From NCBI GenBank assembly GCA_040776805.1, contig JAXGZS010000007.1, forward strand, positions 54,517 to 118,516: a DNA stretch of 64,000 bases, written 5' to 3'. This stretch comes from UBA7702 sp040776805. Lineage in GTDB: Bacteria > Bacillota > Dehalobacteriia > UBA7702. The notes under the pieces were generated by a model. That model saw only the letters and a program-made list of their open reading frames with translations. It ran no database searches and had not been told where the DNA came from. A program made the translations under genes and the position numbers. Within the stretch, counting starts at the first letter, position 1; every line of letters begins with the position of its first letter. Below, piece after piece: positions 1-9,313 of the stretch.

Positions 1-11
1 TGTATCCGTAA
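1..11 (+). CDS. 3' end of an upstream RHS-linked immunity-like gene (partial)
   Basis: The first eleven bases encode Tyr-Pro-stop. This matches the last residues of the three complete membrane-protein genes that follow the RHS modules downstream, all of which end in Met-Tyr-Pro. The same hairpin leader follows directly. The toxin/immunity array therefore continues to the left of the window, and this is the tail of another immunity-like gene. Only three codons are visible, so the identification rests on the junction and leader match. Confidence 0.6.
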
Positions 12-66
12 TGTGTAAAAAAGAGCGTCCTGATATACTTTGGGACGCTCTTACACTTTCATTTAT
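12..66 (+). repeat. Array leader copy 1 with hairpin
   Basis: This leader occurs before each displaced RHS module (here, 5144-5200, 7048-7104 and, decayed, 13321-13383). It contains an inverted repeat (AGAGCGTCC at 22-30, GGACGCTCT at 43-51), then a pyrimidine-rich stretch, and ends at the fixed breakpoint AAAGTTCTTGCC where RHS homology starts. The hairpin could act as a terminator for the immunity gene before it, so that the module behind it is silent. Confidence 0.7.
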
Positions 67-1134
67 AAAAAAGTTCTTGCCGGCGGTTCCTACGTGGTAT
101 ATCATTACAGTGACGGTGTGCTGGAATATGAGGAACATTTCAGCAGCAGTAACGTATTGCAGGAATTATTGAAATATTCCTACGATGCCGACGGCAACGT
201 GGAGTATCTGCTGTATAAAGACAATAACTTCAGCAATGCCAACGCTTTTGATCTTTACTATTACGTCCGCGATGCCGTAGGCAATATCACCGATTTGTTC
301 CAGGTAAGGGAACAGAACGGTAGTTCTACCACGGTGGTGAACCGCATTGCCGCCCATTATGAATACGACCCCTACGGCAATATCCTAAGCATAGATAAGT
401 ACAACAACGATCCCATCGGCGATATCAACCCCATCCGCTACAAAGACTACTACTATGACCTTCAAACCGGCTGGTATCAAACAGAAAGTCGTTTCTATGA
501 TCCGGAAGTCGGTCGTTTTCTCAACGCCGATGATCTTAGCCTCTTAATGGCAACTGACTCCGGTGTTATTGACAAAAACCTCTATGCCTACTGCGACGGC
601 AACCCTGTCATGCGGAAGGATGAAGAGGGAGATTATTGGCAGTTTATCACTGGAACGATTGGTGCACTGATAGGAGCAGGCTTTGAAGCGGCATCACAAA
701 TATCTGAATATGGGGAGATTAAAGATGTAAAACAAATTATTGTAGCAGGTGCTACGGGCGCTCTTTGCGGAGCTTTCCCTACTTTTGCAATATATATTGC
801 CACAATTGGCACCTTTGCTCAAGAAATGGTTGCGTTTGATGCGGAATATACGCCAAGTTATATAATAAATGCATCTGTAGATTCTATTGTCGCAGGGATG
901 ACAACTAAACTTTTATCGAAGCCTGCAGATCTCGTTATAGAAAATATTAAAAAGCTGACATCTCCTAAGCTAATTCCTCATAGTAAAGTTTCATCAAAGG
1001 CTAATGCTGGTTCGGGTTTAAAAAGACCTGGTGCTATATTTGGATATTCAAATGCATATCTTCATTTGGCGCTTTTTGGCGGTGCAATTAGTTTTGCTTT
1101 TCATAACTGGAAACGTTGGTTACTAAATAATTAA
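40..1134 (+). CDS. Displaced RHS C-terminal module 1 (RHS core end plus hydrophobic tip)
   Basis: The reading frame opens directly into the end of an RHS/YD-repeat shell (motifs DADGNVEYLLYKD, YEYDPYGNI, SRFYDPEVGRFLNADD, NLYAYCDGNPV) with no secretion signal, no N-terminal RHS repeats and no ribosome-binding site at the TTG at position 40. RHS proteins carry a polymorphic toxin tip after this core. The tip here (from about residue 198) starts with a glycine/alanine-rich membrane-like stretch shared with modules 2 and 3 (GAxxGAxFEAASQ) but has its own ending rich in aromatic and basic residues. No known nuclease or deaminase motif is visible. The module is probably a non-expressed donor cassette that can recombine onto a complete RHS gene. 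The toxin assignment is inferred from architecture. Confidence 0.7.
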   Translation: MGRSYTFIYKKVLAGGSYVVYHYSDGVLEYEEHFSSSNVLQELLKYSYDADGNVEYLLYKDNNFSNANAFDLYYYVRDAVGNITDLFQVREQNGSSTTVVNRIAAHYEYDPYGNILSIDKYNNDPIGDINPIRYKDYYYDLQTGWYQTESRFYDPEVGRFLNADDLSLLMATDSGVIDKNLYAYCDGNPVMRKDEEGDYWQFITGTIGALIGAGFEAASQISEYGEIKDVKQIIVAGATGALCGAFPTFAIYIATIGTFAQEMVAFDAEYTPSYIINASVDSIVAGMTTKLLSKPADLVIENIKKLTSPKLIPHSKVSSKANAGSGLKRPGAIFGYSNAYLHLALFGGAISFAFHNWKRWLLNN

Positions 1135-1135
1135 T

Positions 1136-1942
1136 ATGATATTAGAAAAAATCATTCGAAAAAGAAGAATACAACCCTTGTTATTGGAGCCAATCACCAT
1201 TATTTATATTACAAGTATCGGAATGCTCGGCATATTTATTTATGTCATTCTGAATACACCGATTCCAATAACCCCGTCGTTCTTATTACTAATGACAAGT
1301 GTGTATTTAATTGGGGTGCTGCTAAACGCTAATCATATGTTTCATATTAGCTATCCGGAAGTAAAACCGAGCGACTTGTTAAAAGAAATTAAGCGTAATG
1401 CGATTGATTTTAAGGATTTAGAGATTACCGGTGTTTGTTATATGGATACATATCCCAAACGTTTAGCGGTTTCATACTCTAATGCTTTATTTAGAGAACC
1501 CTATTTACGGCTTGGTGTATTAAACGCAGAACCGGTAAAGCTAAAGGAAGAGAGCCTTGACAAAGGAAAAGGCGAAAATCCCAAAGAAAACACTAAACCT
1601 TTTTATTTCTTTTTGGCAAGACGATCTTCGTGGGGTGATCTTCTGCCTAGATACAGAAAATATAGGAAACAGTGGAGAAAATGGCAAGCTGAGGAACAGG
1701 CTGCATTAGATTCCTATACCTTTCAATTTGATTCAGCAAAAGATAAATACTATATTTATTTTATAACCCTGGAAAAGCGATTAGTTTTTAATCAGCTTTT
1801 CAAACTCTTAGTTCCGACGGAAGTACGTATTGTCTTTTACAAAAAAACCCATGTTTTTAAGGAACTCCAACCCATCCCCGGCAGAGAGTATCCCCCTGAA
1901 GCGTTGGAATGCATGGAAAAAATCAACACTATGTATCCGTAA
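1136..1942 (+). CDS. RHS-linked membrane protein, probable immunity protein 1
   Basis: This 268-residue protein starts one base after the stop of RHS module 1. It has a basic N-terminus (KIIRKRRI), two hydrophobic segments at about residues 18-40 and 45-65, then a soluble charged domain. It is paralogous to the proteins at 4352-5143 and 6247-7047: all three share the basic start, the two-helix hairpin and an almost identical C-terminus (PIPGxEYPPEALECMEKIN). A gene placed immediately after each polymorphic tip, diverging in the middle and conserved at the end, fits a cognate immunity protein, here membrane-anchored. I recognise no named family. An alternative is a co-secreted accessory protein. 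Confidence 0.65.
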   Translation: MILEKIIRKRRIQPLLLEPITIIYITSIGMLGIFIYVILNTPIPITPSFLLLMTSVYLIGVLLNANHMFHISYPEVKPSDLLKEIKRNAIDFKDLEITGVCYMDTYPKRLAVSYSNALFREPYLRLGVLNAEPVKLKEESLDKGKGENPKENTKPFYFFLARRSSWGDLLPRYRKYRKQWRKWQAEEQAALDSYTFQFDSAKDKYYIYFITLEKRLVFNQLFKLLVPTEVRIVFYKKTHVFKELQPIPGREYPPEALECMEKINTMYP

Positions 1943-2056
1943 TGAAGTGAAGGGTGACAGGTGACACAGGTGTGACACGGGGGTGTGACACGGGTGTGAC
2001 ACGGGGACGGTTCTGTTGACACATTAAAAATGTGCGATAGGGGCGTCCCCGTGTCA
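1943..2056 (+). repeat. GGGGACGG-type dispersed repeat with tandem GTGACAC units, copy 1
   Basis: Several GGTGTGACAC-like units follow one another at about 1951-2006. Next come GGGGACGGTTCTGTTGACAC, then ATTAAAAATGTG, then GGGGCGTCCCCGTGTCAC, so the outer ends form an imperfect inverted repeat. A related copy with the same ATTAAAAATG core lies at 9948-10065. Elements of this kind recur in clostridial genomes and are often linked to REP-associated Y1 transposases. No transposase is visible here. Confidence 0.65.
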
Positions 2057-2060
2057 CAAA

Positions 2061-4330
2061 TCGGTACCGCTTCGGCATATCAGAAGTATAACTATGCTTA
2101 TGATAACGCCGGGAACATGACCTCAATCAGCCATTCTTTCCTCCGCAAGACGATGCCAAGATATTTTTAAACCTATACGTATCTTAGCGGCAGGGGGTTT
2201 AAAAAATCCTCCCAGACCTATGCCAATAATCAAAAGCTGAATTATACCTACGATAGCCAGGACCGTTTGATCGGAGTCTCGACCACTGCCGGAAAAGCAT
2301 CAGCAAATACGAATACAACAGCAACGGCTTGATAGGGAAATCCTACTCCTATACGGAGAATGCCCAAAACCCCAACTACGTTTTAAACCAGTACGATTTG
2401 GCGGAACGGTTGATTAGCACGTATAACTCCAAAGGCTCGGGGATCTATGATATATCCTACGATAAAAACAACCTGGCCACCGGCTACAAGAGCTATTTGC
2501 GGGACGGCAGCGCAAATCTGGAATATACAACTCAATACGCGTATAACGAATGCTTAAGTGGAACCATCCAAAACGGTGTGGATAAACCGAAAACAGACAC
2601 CTTAAAAGCCGGAAGCACAGTGCTTTCAAGCACAAATCTCGGTTATGACGCCTATGGCCGCCTTACGTCTATGCTGGCATCGGCGGGAACCAGCGATTCT
2701 CATGTAAAAATTGGCTACGCCTATTTAGAGGTCGGCACGGACAAAACTCACGAGCTTGCTGCGCGGCATATGGTAATCCGCTATAACGTATCCGATTCCA
2801 CCTGGCGAGCCCGTAGACCTGACCTATTCTATGACCTACGACCGGGCCGGGAACATCACCAATGTTGAAAACGTTCCGAAGAGCGACGCGACCTACAACG
2901 AAGGCTATACCTATGACAGTTTGCCGTTTGATTGCTGCCACCAATGTGCCAATACGAAAAAAGACTACGCCTATACTTACGACGGCAGGAATAACATCAC
3001 CGGCAGCACCGTTACGAATAACGGCACGACCACAGAATCGAAAACGTATACTTACGCCACCAACGATATCGACCGGCTTACCTCATTTAGCCACACCACG
3101 GCCAGTGGTACGGTAACGAGAAATTACACTTGCGATGCCATCGGTAATCCCACGGTCATCTCGGAAACCGACAGTTCGGATAACTCTACCCGCAATTTCA
3201 CATTAAGCTGGACGCAAGGGAAGCTGTTGAGCAGCATCAGCGACGGTGCGGCGCTGAACAACACGTACTATTATGACGCCGACGGCAATGTTTCGAAAAA
3301 AGTTCTTGCCGGCGGTTCCTACGTAGTATATCATTACAGTGACGGCGTGCTGGAATACGAGGAACACTTCAACGCCAGTAACGTATTGCAGGAATTATTG
3401 AAATATTCCTACGATGCCGACGGCAACGTGGAGTATCTGCTGTATAAGGACAATAACTTCAGCAATGCCAACGCTTTTGATCTTTACTATTACGTTCATG
3501 ACGCCGTGGGCAATATCACTGATCTGTTTCAGATAAGGGAACAGAGCGGTAGCAGCACGACAGTGGTAAACCGCATCGCCGCCCATTATGAATACGATCC
3601 TTACGGCAATATTCTGAGCATTGATAAGTACAATAACGACCCCATCGGCGATATCAACCCGATCCGCTACAAGGATTACTATTATGACCTTCAAACCGGC
3701 TGGTATCAACTAACAAGCCGCTTCTACGATCCCGAAGTAGGACGTTTCCTCAACGCTGATGATCTTAGCTTGTTGATGGAGACGGATTCCGGTGTTGTAG
3801 ATAAAAACCTCTACGCCTACTGCGATGGCAATCCCGTCATGCGGAAGGATAAAGAAGGGGATATTTGGCAGATTGGAGCAGCTTTTATTGGTGCTGTGGT
3901 TGGCGCAGCTTTTGAAGCAGCTTCACAATTATCCGAAAATGGGAAAATAACGAATGTGGGTTCTATTGCTGCTGCGGCTGGAACAGGTGCTCTTTCGGCT
4001 GTTATACCTTATAAAGCTATACCTACTCTTGTTGCAGGAGTTGGAACCTTTATTCAAAGTTTTACATCTGCAAAGAAAAAAGATGGTACTGCTATTTCCA
4101 ATGCTCTTTTAGATGCGGGTGTTGCTGCTGGCTTAACCTTTGTTTGTGGAAAGACTCTTAAAAGTAAAAATACTAAAGATATAATAAAGAAAGCCAAAAA
4201 GACTGCTAAGGATCTAAAAAGAATAGCTCGCAATAATCGCATATATAAAGCAGCAAAAGCAGGATTTAGATCATACATGTCATCCAAATTTTACTTTTTC
4301 TATCATTATGCCCGTTATCATAAAAGATAA
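2061..4330 (+). pseudogene. Decayed RHS/YD-repeat gene carrying tip module 2
   Basis: YD-repeat protein can be read throughout but not in one frame. A segment with YAYDNAGNM and YTYDSQDRL is cut by a stop near 2167. The frame shifts near 2295 into the segment with SKYEYNSNGLIG and again near 2800-2830 into a 499-residue open segment (2831-4330). The last segment holds YD repeats, the conserved RHS core (RYKDYYYDLQTGWY, SRFYDPEVGRFLNADD) and a tip. The tip has a Gly/Ala-rich membrane-like stretch followed by a lysine-rich end finishing SKFYFFYHYARYHKR. The N-terminal secretion and repeat regions of a full RHS/WapA protein are missing. This is the only copy with RHS sequence upstream of the recombination breakpoint, so it probably represents the old parental gene. 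Confidence 0.85.
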
Positions 4331-4351
4331 GTAATATTTTAAGGGGAAAAG

Positions 4352-5143
4352 ATGTTATTTGAGAAGAGCATACGAAAAAAAAGAATACCTGTTTTTTATT
4401 TAGAGATATGGGGATATTTTTTATTTCTCCAAGCGTTATGGATTGTTGGATCTATTATAGTAGGTTTTTGGTTCCACAGTTTCTTTTTTATTATGATCTT
4501 TTATCTGTTTGGGGTAATTATGACAGTTGTTATATTTCTATTATCCGCAGATCCACCAAGTTCTCGTTTACATAACTTTGTATTGCCTTTTCGTCTTCTT
4601 CAGGATATAAAAAACAAGCGTGTCAATGTATCGGATGAAGTTATTGTAGATTATTATTTATCTTTCATTGAAGAATATAGAACAGAAGATGGTTTTATAT
4701 GCTCATACTCATATGTATTTCTCGCTGAACCTTTCATTTTTATTGCTGAATTTACGACTTTACCAGTTGGTGCAAAAGCTGTCTGTAGAAAACCGTTATA
4801 TTTTTATCTTATTGACATACATTGGACGTATCGTTTGCATAAAGCATATAAAAAGATGAAAGAAGACTATGAAAAAGAGCTTGAGCAAGATATTTTAGTA
4901 TATGGAGAAGGCGAAAGTGTTAGAAGATATGAAGAGAGAAGCGCTGGTTTGTTTTATTTGTATATTACATATGAAAAAAGGAAAGTGTTTAACCGCTTAT
5001 TTGAACTTGTAAATCCCCCTGAATTTCGCATTACGACCTATGAAAAATCAAAAGTTTTTATTTCCATTGAACCCATCCCCGGAAAGGAATACACACCAGA
5101 AGCCCTGGAATGTATGGAAAAGATCAACGCCATGTATCCGTAA
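4352..5143 (+). CDS. RHS-linked membrane protein, probable immunity protein 2
   Basis: This 263-residue paralogue of the genes at 1136 and 6247 lies 21 bases after tip module 2, with AAGGGG before its ATG. Its N-terminus is basic (KSIRKKRIP). Two long hydrophobic segments follow (about residues 18-40 and 46-66), then a soluble domain with the family's FNRLFELVNPPEFRI motif and the shared C-terminal PIPGKEYTPEALECMEKIN. The central third is the most different from its paralogues, as expected if it recognises its own tip. The immunity role is inferred from position. Confidence 0.65.
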   Translation: MLFEKSIRKKRIPVFYLEIWGYFLFLQALWIVGSIIVGFWFHSFFFIMIFYLFGVIMTVVIFLLSADPPSSRLHNFVLPFRLLQDIKNKRVNVSDEVIVDYYLSFIEEYRTEDGFICSYSYVFLAEPFIFIAEFTTLPVGAKAVCRKPLYFYLIDIHWTYRLHKAYKKMKEDYEKELEQDILVYGEGESVRRYEERSAGLFYLYITYEKRKVFNRLFELVNPPEFRITTYEKSKVFISIEPIPGKEYTPEALECMEKINAMYP

Positions 5144-5200
5144 TTCGTAAAAGAGAGTGTCCCAATACACCTTGGGACGCTCCTTCACTTTCATTCATAA
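5144..5200 (+). repeat. Array leader copy 2 with hairpin
   Basis: An inverted repeat (GAGTGTCCCAA at 5155-5165 against TTGGGACGCTC at 5172-5182) is followed by the conserved CTTCACTTTCATTCATAA. The last three bases are a TAA in frame with the RHS segment behind it. The downstream module therefore cannot be translated from an upstream start. Confidence 0.75.
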
Positions 5201-5224
5201 AAAGTTCTTGCCGACGGTTCCTAC

Positions 5225-6238
5225 GTGGTATATCATTACAGTGACGGCGTGCTGGAATACGAGGAACACTTCAACGCCAGTAACGTATTGCAGGAATTAT
5301 TGAAATATTCCTACGATGCCGACGGCAACGTGGAGTATCTGCTGTATAAGGACAATAACTTCAGCAATGCCAACGCCTTTGATCTTTACTATTACGTCCG
5401 CGATGCCGTGGGCAATATCACCGATTTATTCCAGATAAGGGAACAGAGCGGTAGCAGCACGACAGTGGTAAACCGCATCGCCGCCCACTATGAATACGAT
5501 CCTTATGGCAATATTTTAAGCGTTGATAAATACAACAACGATCCCATCGGCGATATCAACCCGATCCGCTACAAGGATTACTACTACGATCTTCAAACCG
5601 GCTGGTATCAACTGAGCAGCCGCTTCTACGATCCCGAAGTAGGACGTTTCCTCAACGCTGACGATGTCAGCCTGTTGATGCAAACGGATTCCGGTGTTGT
5701 TGACAAGAACCTCTACGCCTATTGTGACGGCAACCCCGTCATGCGGAAGGATAAAGACGGTGAGTTCTGGCATATTATTGCTGGTGCCGCAATTGGTGCA
5801 GCATTTGAAATTGCATCTCAATTAGCTGCAGATGGGAAAATTACCAGTGTAGGGGATATCTTTGTTGCTACTGGAGCTGGGGCTCTCACTGCAGCGGCAC
5901 CAGTGATTGCAGCACCTGTGATTTGCGGAGTAACAACCTTTATACAAGATAGATTTATTGGTAAAGATAAGACTACAACAGAAGTGGCGCTACAAAATGC
6001 AGGTGTTTCGGCAGGGCTGTCTTTAGTTTGTGGTGGTTCCGTTAAACCAAAGTCAATCGTGAATAGTTTCAAAACAAAGACGGTTAAATCTGCCTTCAGT
6101 TCTTGGAAAAAGAAAGCATCGAAATGGCAGATCCGAATAAGTAAAAATGCAAAATGGAGAAGTGCATTATCATCATGGCATAATTCAAAATTTTATTTTT
6201 TATATCATTCCTTTAAACACCATATAAAAAAGAAATAG
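5225..6238 (+). CDS. Displaced RHS C-terminal module 3
   Basis: The RHS core end begins at the common breakpoint (about 5201) with an in-frame TAA immediately before it (5198-5200). The first possible start is a GTG at 5225 without a ribosome-binding site. The core is nearly identical to modules 1 and 2. The tip starts with a GAAIGAAFEIASQ-type hydrophobic stretch and ends in a lysine-rich segment finishing SKFYFLYHSFKHHIKKK, clearly homologous to the end of tip 2. This indicates a tip family with diverged specificity. It is probably a silent cassette. A membrane-acting toxin is possible because the tip is a glycine-rich hydrophobic stretch joined to a cationic tail, but this is inference. 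Confidence 0.7.
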   Translation: MVYHYSDGVLEYEEHFNASNVLQELLKYSYDADGNVEYLLYKDNNFSNANAFDLYYYVRDAVGNITDLFQIREQSGSSTTVVNRIAAHYEYDPYGNILSVDKYNNDPIGDINPIRYKDYYYDLQTGWYQLSSRFYDPEVGRFLNADDVSLLMQTDSGVVDKNLYAYCDGNPVMRKDKDGEFWHIIAGAAIGAAFEIASQLAADGKITSVGDIFVATGAGALTAAAPVIAAPVICGVTTFIQDRFIGKDKTTTEVALQNAGVSAGLSLVCGGSVKPKSIVNSFKTKTVKSAFSSWKKKASKWQIRISKNAKWRSALSSWHNSKFYFLYHSFKHHIKKK

Positions 6239-6246
6239 AAAAAAAA

Positions 6247-7047
6247 ATGATTTTTAATAAAAAAATATGCAGGACTAAACATTCTCCTTTTGTTTTGGAG
6301 TTTATAGGCTTAAACATTGTAGTTACAATAATAGGAATATTATTTATGTTGCTGGCTGTTTTTAGTGCAATTTTATCAGGTAATAATACTGTGTATGATA
6401 ATCTTGCGATTATAGCTATTATTGGGGGAATAATATTACTTTCTCCACTTGGCATGTATTTTACTGCGCACAATGCATTTCTGCAAGCGATTTATTTACG
6501 GAAGAAAAGTAAAAGTCTGCTCAAAACAGACGATGTTGTACTTGTAGCCTGTGGAGATGAAAATGTATCAGAGTCGAACTATGGTTATACGAGCACAACA
6601 CTGTACTTGTTTTTCCGGGAGCCATATATTCTGAAGGGCGAGTTTATGACCTTGCCTTACGGAACGGAAATTGTGCATATAAAGCCGTTTCAGTTACATT
6701 TCCCTCCTCATTGGACATACCGCTTCCATAGGGACTATCAACACTATAAAGAGGAATATAAAAAATCTTTACCGCCAAAATACAAAAAAGGGGCTATTTC
6801 GAGGAGATACAAGAATCCCAATATCGACCGCTATGAAGAGGAGATGTACGACAGTTTTGCCTTGTATTTCACCTATGAGAAAGTGCAGGTTTTGAATCGT
6901 CTCTTTGAATTGGTTGATCCCCCGGAGTTTCGAGTGGTAACCGTTGAAAACGCAAGAGTATTAAAAAAACTTTTACCCATTCCCGGCAAAGAATATCCGC
7001 CGGAGGCGTTGGAATGCATGGAAAAAATCAACACTATGTATCCGTAA
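6247..7047 (+). CDS. RHS-linked membrane protein, probable immunity protein 3
   Basis: This 266-residue third paralogue of the family follows tip module 3 by eight bases. Two hydrophobic segments lie at about residues 20-45 and 53-75, followed by a soluble domain with FELVDPPEFRVVT and the shared end PIPGKEYPPEALECMEKIN. The region before the start is A-rich with only a weak Shine-Dalgarno sequence, so expression may depend on coupling to the module upstream. Immunity function is inferred from repeated position behind each tip. Confidence 0.65.
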   Translation: MIFNKKICRTKHSPFVLEFIGLNIVVTIIGILFMLLAVFSAILSGNNTVYDNLAIIAIIGGIILLSPLGMYFTAHNAFLQAIYLRKKSKSLLKTDDVVLVACGDENVSESNYGYTSTTLYLFFREPYILKGEFMTLPYGTEIVHIKPFQLHFPPHWTYRFHRDYQHYKEEYKKSLPPKYKKGAISRRYKNPNIDRYEEEMYDSFALYFTYEKVQVLNRLFELVDPPEFRVVTVENARVLKKLLPIPGKEYPPEALECMEKINTMYP

Positions 7048-7104
7048 TTCGTAAAAGAGAGTGTCCCAATACACCTTGGGACGCTCCTTCACTTTCATTC
7101 ATAA
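7048..7104 (+). repeat. Array leader copy 3 with hairpin
   Basis: This is almost identical to the leader at 5144-5200: the GAGTGTCCCAA/TTGGGACGCTC hairpin and CTTCACTTTCATTCATAA, ending at the same RHS breakpoint with an in-frame TAA. The near identity of copies 2 and 3 suggests recent duplication. Confidence 0.75.
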
Positions 7105-7152
7105 AAAGTCCTTGCCGATGGTTCCTACGTAGTATATCATTACAGTGACGGT

Positions 7153-8205
7153 GTGCTGGAATATGAGGAACACTTTAACAATGTTGGTACCTTGCAGGAA
7201 TTACTGAAATATTCCTACGATGCCGACGGCAATGTGGAATACCTGCTGTATAAGGACAATAACTTCAGCAATGCCAACGCCTTTGACCTTTACTATTACG
7301 TCCGTGATGGTGTTGATAACATTACCGATATATTTCAGCTAAGGGAACAGAACGGCAGTTCTACCACGGTGGTGAACCGCGTTGCCGCCCACTATGAATA
7401 CGATCCTTACGGCAATATTTTGAGCGTTGATAAGTACAACAACGATCCCATCGGTGATATCAACCCGATCCGTTACAAGGACTATTACTACGATCTTCAA
7501 ACCGGTTGGTATCAAACAGGAAGCCGTTTCTATGATCCGGGAGTCGGCCGCTTTCTCAACGCCGATGGATATGCTTCAACTGGTCAGGGTATAAGCGGTA
7601 CTAACATGTATGCCTATTGTGGGGATAATCCAGTAAATAGAACGGACCCCAGTGGTGCATCTTGGAAGAAAATAAAAAAGTTCTTTAAAAAAGCCAGTAA
7701 AAAAATAGTCAAGTTTGCTAAAAGGACGTTTAGATTAACATCTTCTGTATCGTATACTAAGGAAGCTGCCAAAACAAAACCTGTATCGTATAGTCCAATT
7801 ACGTATACAACAGGAGTTATTAACACACAAAGAGTTTCAAGTTCTGGAAGCTCTTCAGCGCCGTTTACATTGAATTATACGTATGATACAGATGATCCTA
7901 TATTGTCATCTTCGCTTAATGTTACGCTAACTATATCTAATTTTAGTATTAAGTTTAGTTCTGCGCCTGATAATACGGGGTTTTCGGGTTCGGTTTCACA
8001 CGGTGACACCTCAAGTAGTTTTGGGGTAAAGTATAGCTTAATAGGTCTAAAGAGTGGGTATGAATATTCGACTGAATCCATATCAGGTGACTCTACAGAT
8101 AGCACGTATCATAATGCAAGTTTTAACGGCTTTTTCATTTTTACTCTTTTTGGTGAAGCATATTCACCTAGGAGTATAAACCCACAAATGGTTCCCGCGC
8201 TATAA
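7153..8205 (+). CDS. Displaced RHS C-terminal module 4 with a different, Ser/Thr-rich tip
   Basis: The RHS core end (YEYDPYGNI, SRFYDPGVGRFLNAD, NMYAYCGDNPVNRTDPSG) starts behind leader copy 3 with no plausible translation start. The core diverges just before the tip (DGYASTGQGISGTN in place of DDLSLLM), which marks a second exchange point. The tip of about 190 residues begins with a lysine-rich stretch (KKIKKFFKKASKK) and continues as a Ser/Thr-rich, beta-strand-like region with no resemblance to tips 1-3. I recognise no toxin family. The following genes (8412 and 9314) are also unrelated to the first three immunity-like genes, which supports tip/partner exchange as a unit. Confidence 0.65.
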   Translation: MLEYEEHFNNVGTLQELLKYSYDADGNVEYLLYKDNNFSNANAFDLYYYVRDGVDNITDIFQLREQNGSSTTVVNRVAAHYEYDPYGNILSVDKYNNDPIGDINPIRYKDYYYDLQTGWYQTGSRFYDPGVGRFLNADGYASTGQGISGTNMYAYCGDNPVNRTDPSGASWKKIKKFFKKASKKIVKFAKRTFRLTSSVSYTKEAAKTKPVSYSPITYTTGVINTQRVSSSGSSSAPFTLNYTYDTDDPILSSSLNVTLTISNFSIKFSSAPDNTGFSGSVSHGDTSSSFGVKYSLIGLKSGYEYSTESISGDSTDSTYHNASFNGFFIFTLFGEAYSPRSINPQMVPAL

Positions 8206-8411
8206 TGGCCAAGCATTATTATATACTTCTGAAAATGGTTTTTAGGCATATGCCGCCTTATATAGCGTTTGGCAGTCAATGATTGGTTAAACCGCCTTTC
8301 AGTAGTTAAAGTGAATGAATTTCATTGTGAATGCCGATCTTTCCCAAGCTTACCGTATATCTATGCTTTACAATATACGAGTTCTTGTTAAACAAAGGAG
8401 TGGTTTTAGGA

Positions 8412-9011
8412 ATGTTTGGAGTAATTAGAATAATATTTTGGAGTATGGCATTTTTAATTTGCTTTCTCATCATAAGAAAATCCGCGATAATCAATAAGCG
8501 TCGTTGGTATTTCAAATCAGCAATCATTGTTTTTGTATTGTACACATTGTCTTGGTTTGTTCCTGTTGAAAATGCTCTTATCACGTTTTCTTCACCGGAA
8601 GCCACTTTTAATTATACGAATTCGGACAATGTAATACTTGTTGTGGAAGGTGAAGAATCGGCATTGGTGATTGGAGATGATGTTTCCGATATTATTCCAA
8701 AATCAGGTACTGGTTGGAAACAAAGTTTAGCATGGGACGTTAAAATAGTTGTAAACAAAAGATCATCCAATGGGATTGTATTTTGGGTTTATCAATATAA
8801 GGATACGAGGGATTATTATGTTGCGGCATCTGATCCCAAAGGGGGTTCTATTGACGTAACCGATAATCGCGATTCTGTATTTTATCATGAGGAAGAACCC
8901 AATAATACATTTGATGTAACAATTTACACCTATTACGCTTACGTCCATGATTTAGATGACGAGTATATCTTAATCGTAAATGGTGAGTTGATTCCGGTAT
9001 TAGATAAATAA
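8412..9011 (+). CDS. Membrane-anchored protein of unknown family, possible immunity protein for tip 4 (copy A)
   Basis: This 199-residue protein was given the ATG at 8412 because AAAGGAG lies about 11 bases upstream and the paralogue at 9314 starts at the same point. Two hydrophobic segments (about residues 3-20 and 33-52) are followed by an extracytoplasmic-looking beta-rich domain with conserved FSSPEA, VVEGEESALVIG, DVTDNRDSVFYH and DLDDEYILIVNGE. It follows tip module 4 and is duplicated directly downstream, a usual pattern for immunity genes. No named domain is recognised, and function is inferred only from context. Confidence 0.6.
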   Translation: MFGVIRIIFWSMAFLICFLIIRKSAIINKRRWYFKSAIIVFVLYTLSWFVPVENALITFSSPEATFNYTNSDNVILVVEGEESALVIGDDVSDIIPKSGTGWKQSLAWDVKIVVNKRSSNGIVFWVYQYKDTRDYYVAASDPKGGSIDVTDNRDSVFYHEEEPNNTFDVTIYTYYAYVHDLDDEYILIVNGELIPVLDK

Positions 9012-9313
9012 GATTAAACGATACCTGTAAGGCAGAAGATAGTGCTGTGATTTACGAAAGAAGACGAGGGTAAACGTAATGTGAATTGAAGCGGCAGGCA
9101 TAAATACGTGCTTGCCGCTTTTAAAAGACAAAATGCCGGTATAGGGAGAAATGCTGAAGGCATGGAATGGCTCTGTGTTTTCCTGTATACCATTGTAAAA
9201 TATTTTTTACAAAGCAAGTGTACGATTCTAAGCCTGCTGATAACTTTTAAGTGTTCCGTGCAAATCTTCTTTACACTATACTGAACTCTATTAGACGAAG
9301 GAGTGCTTTAAGG

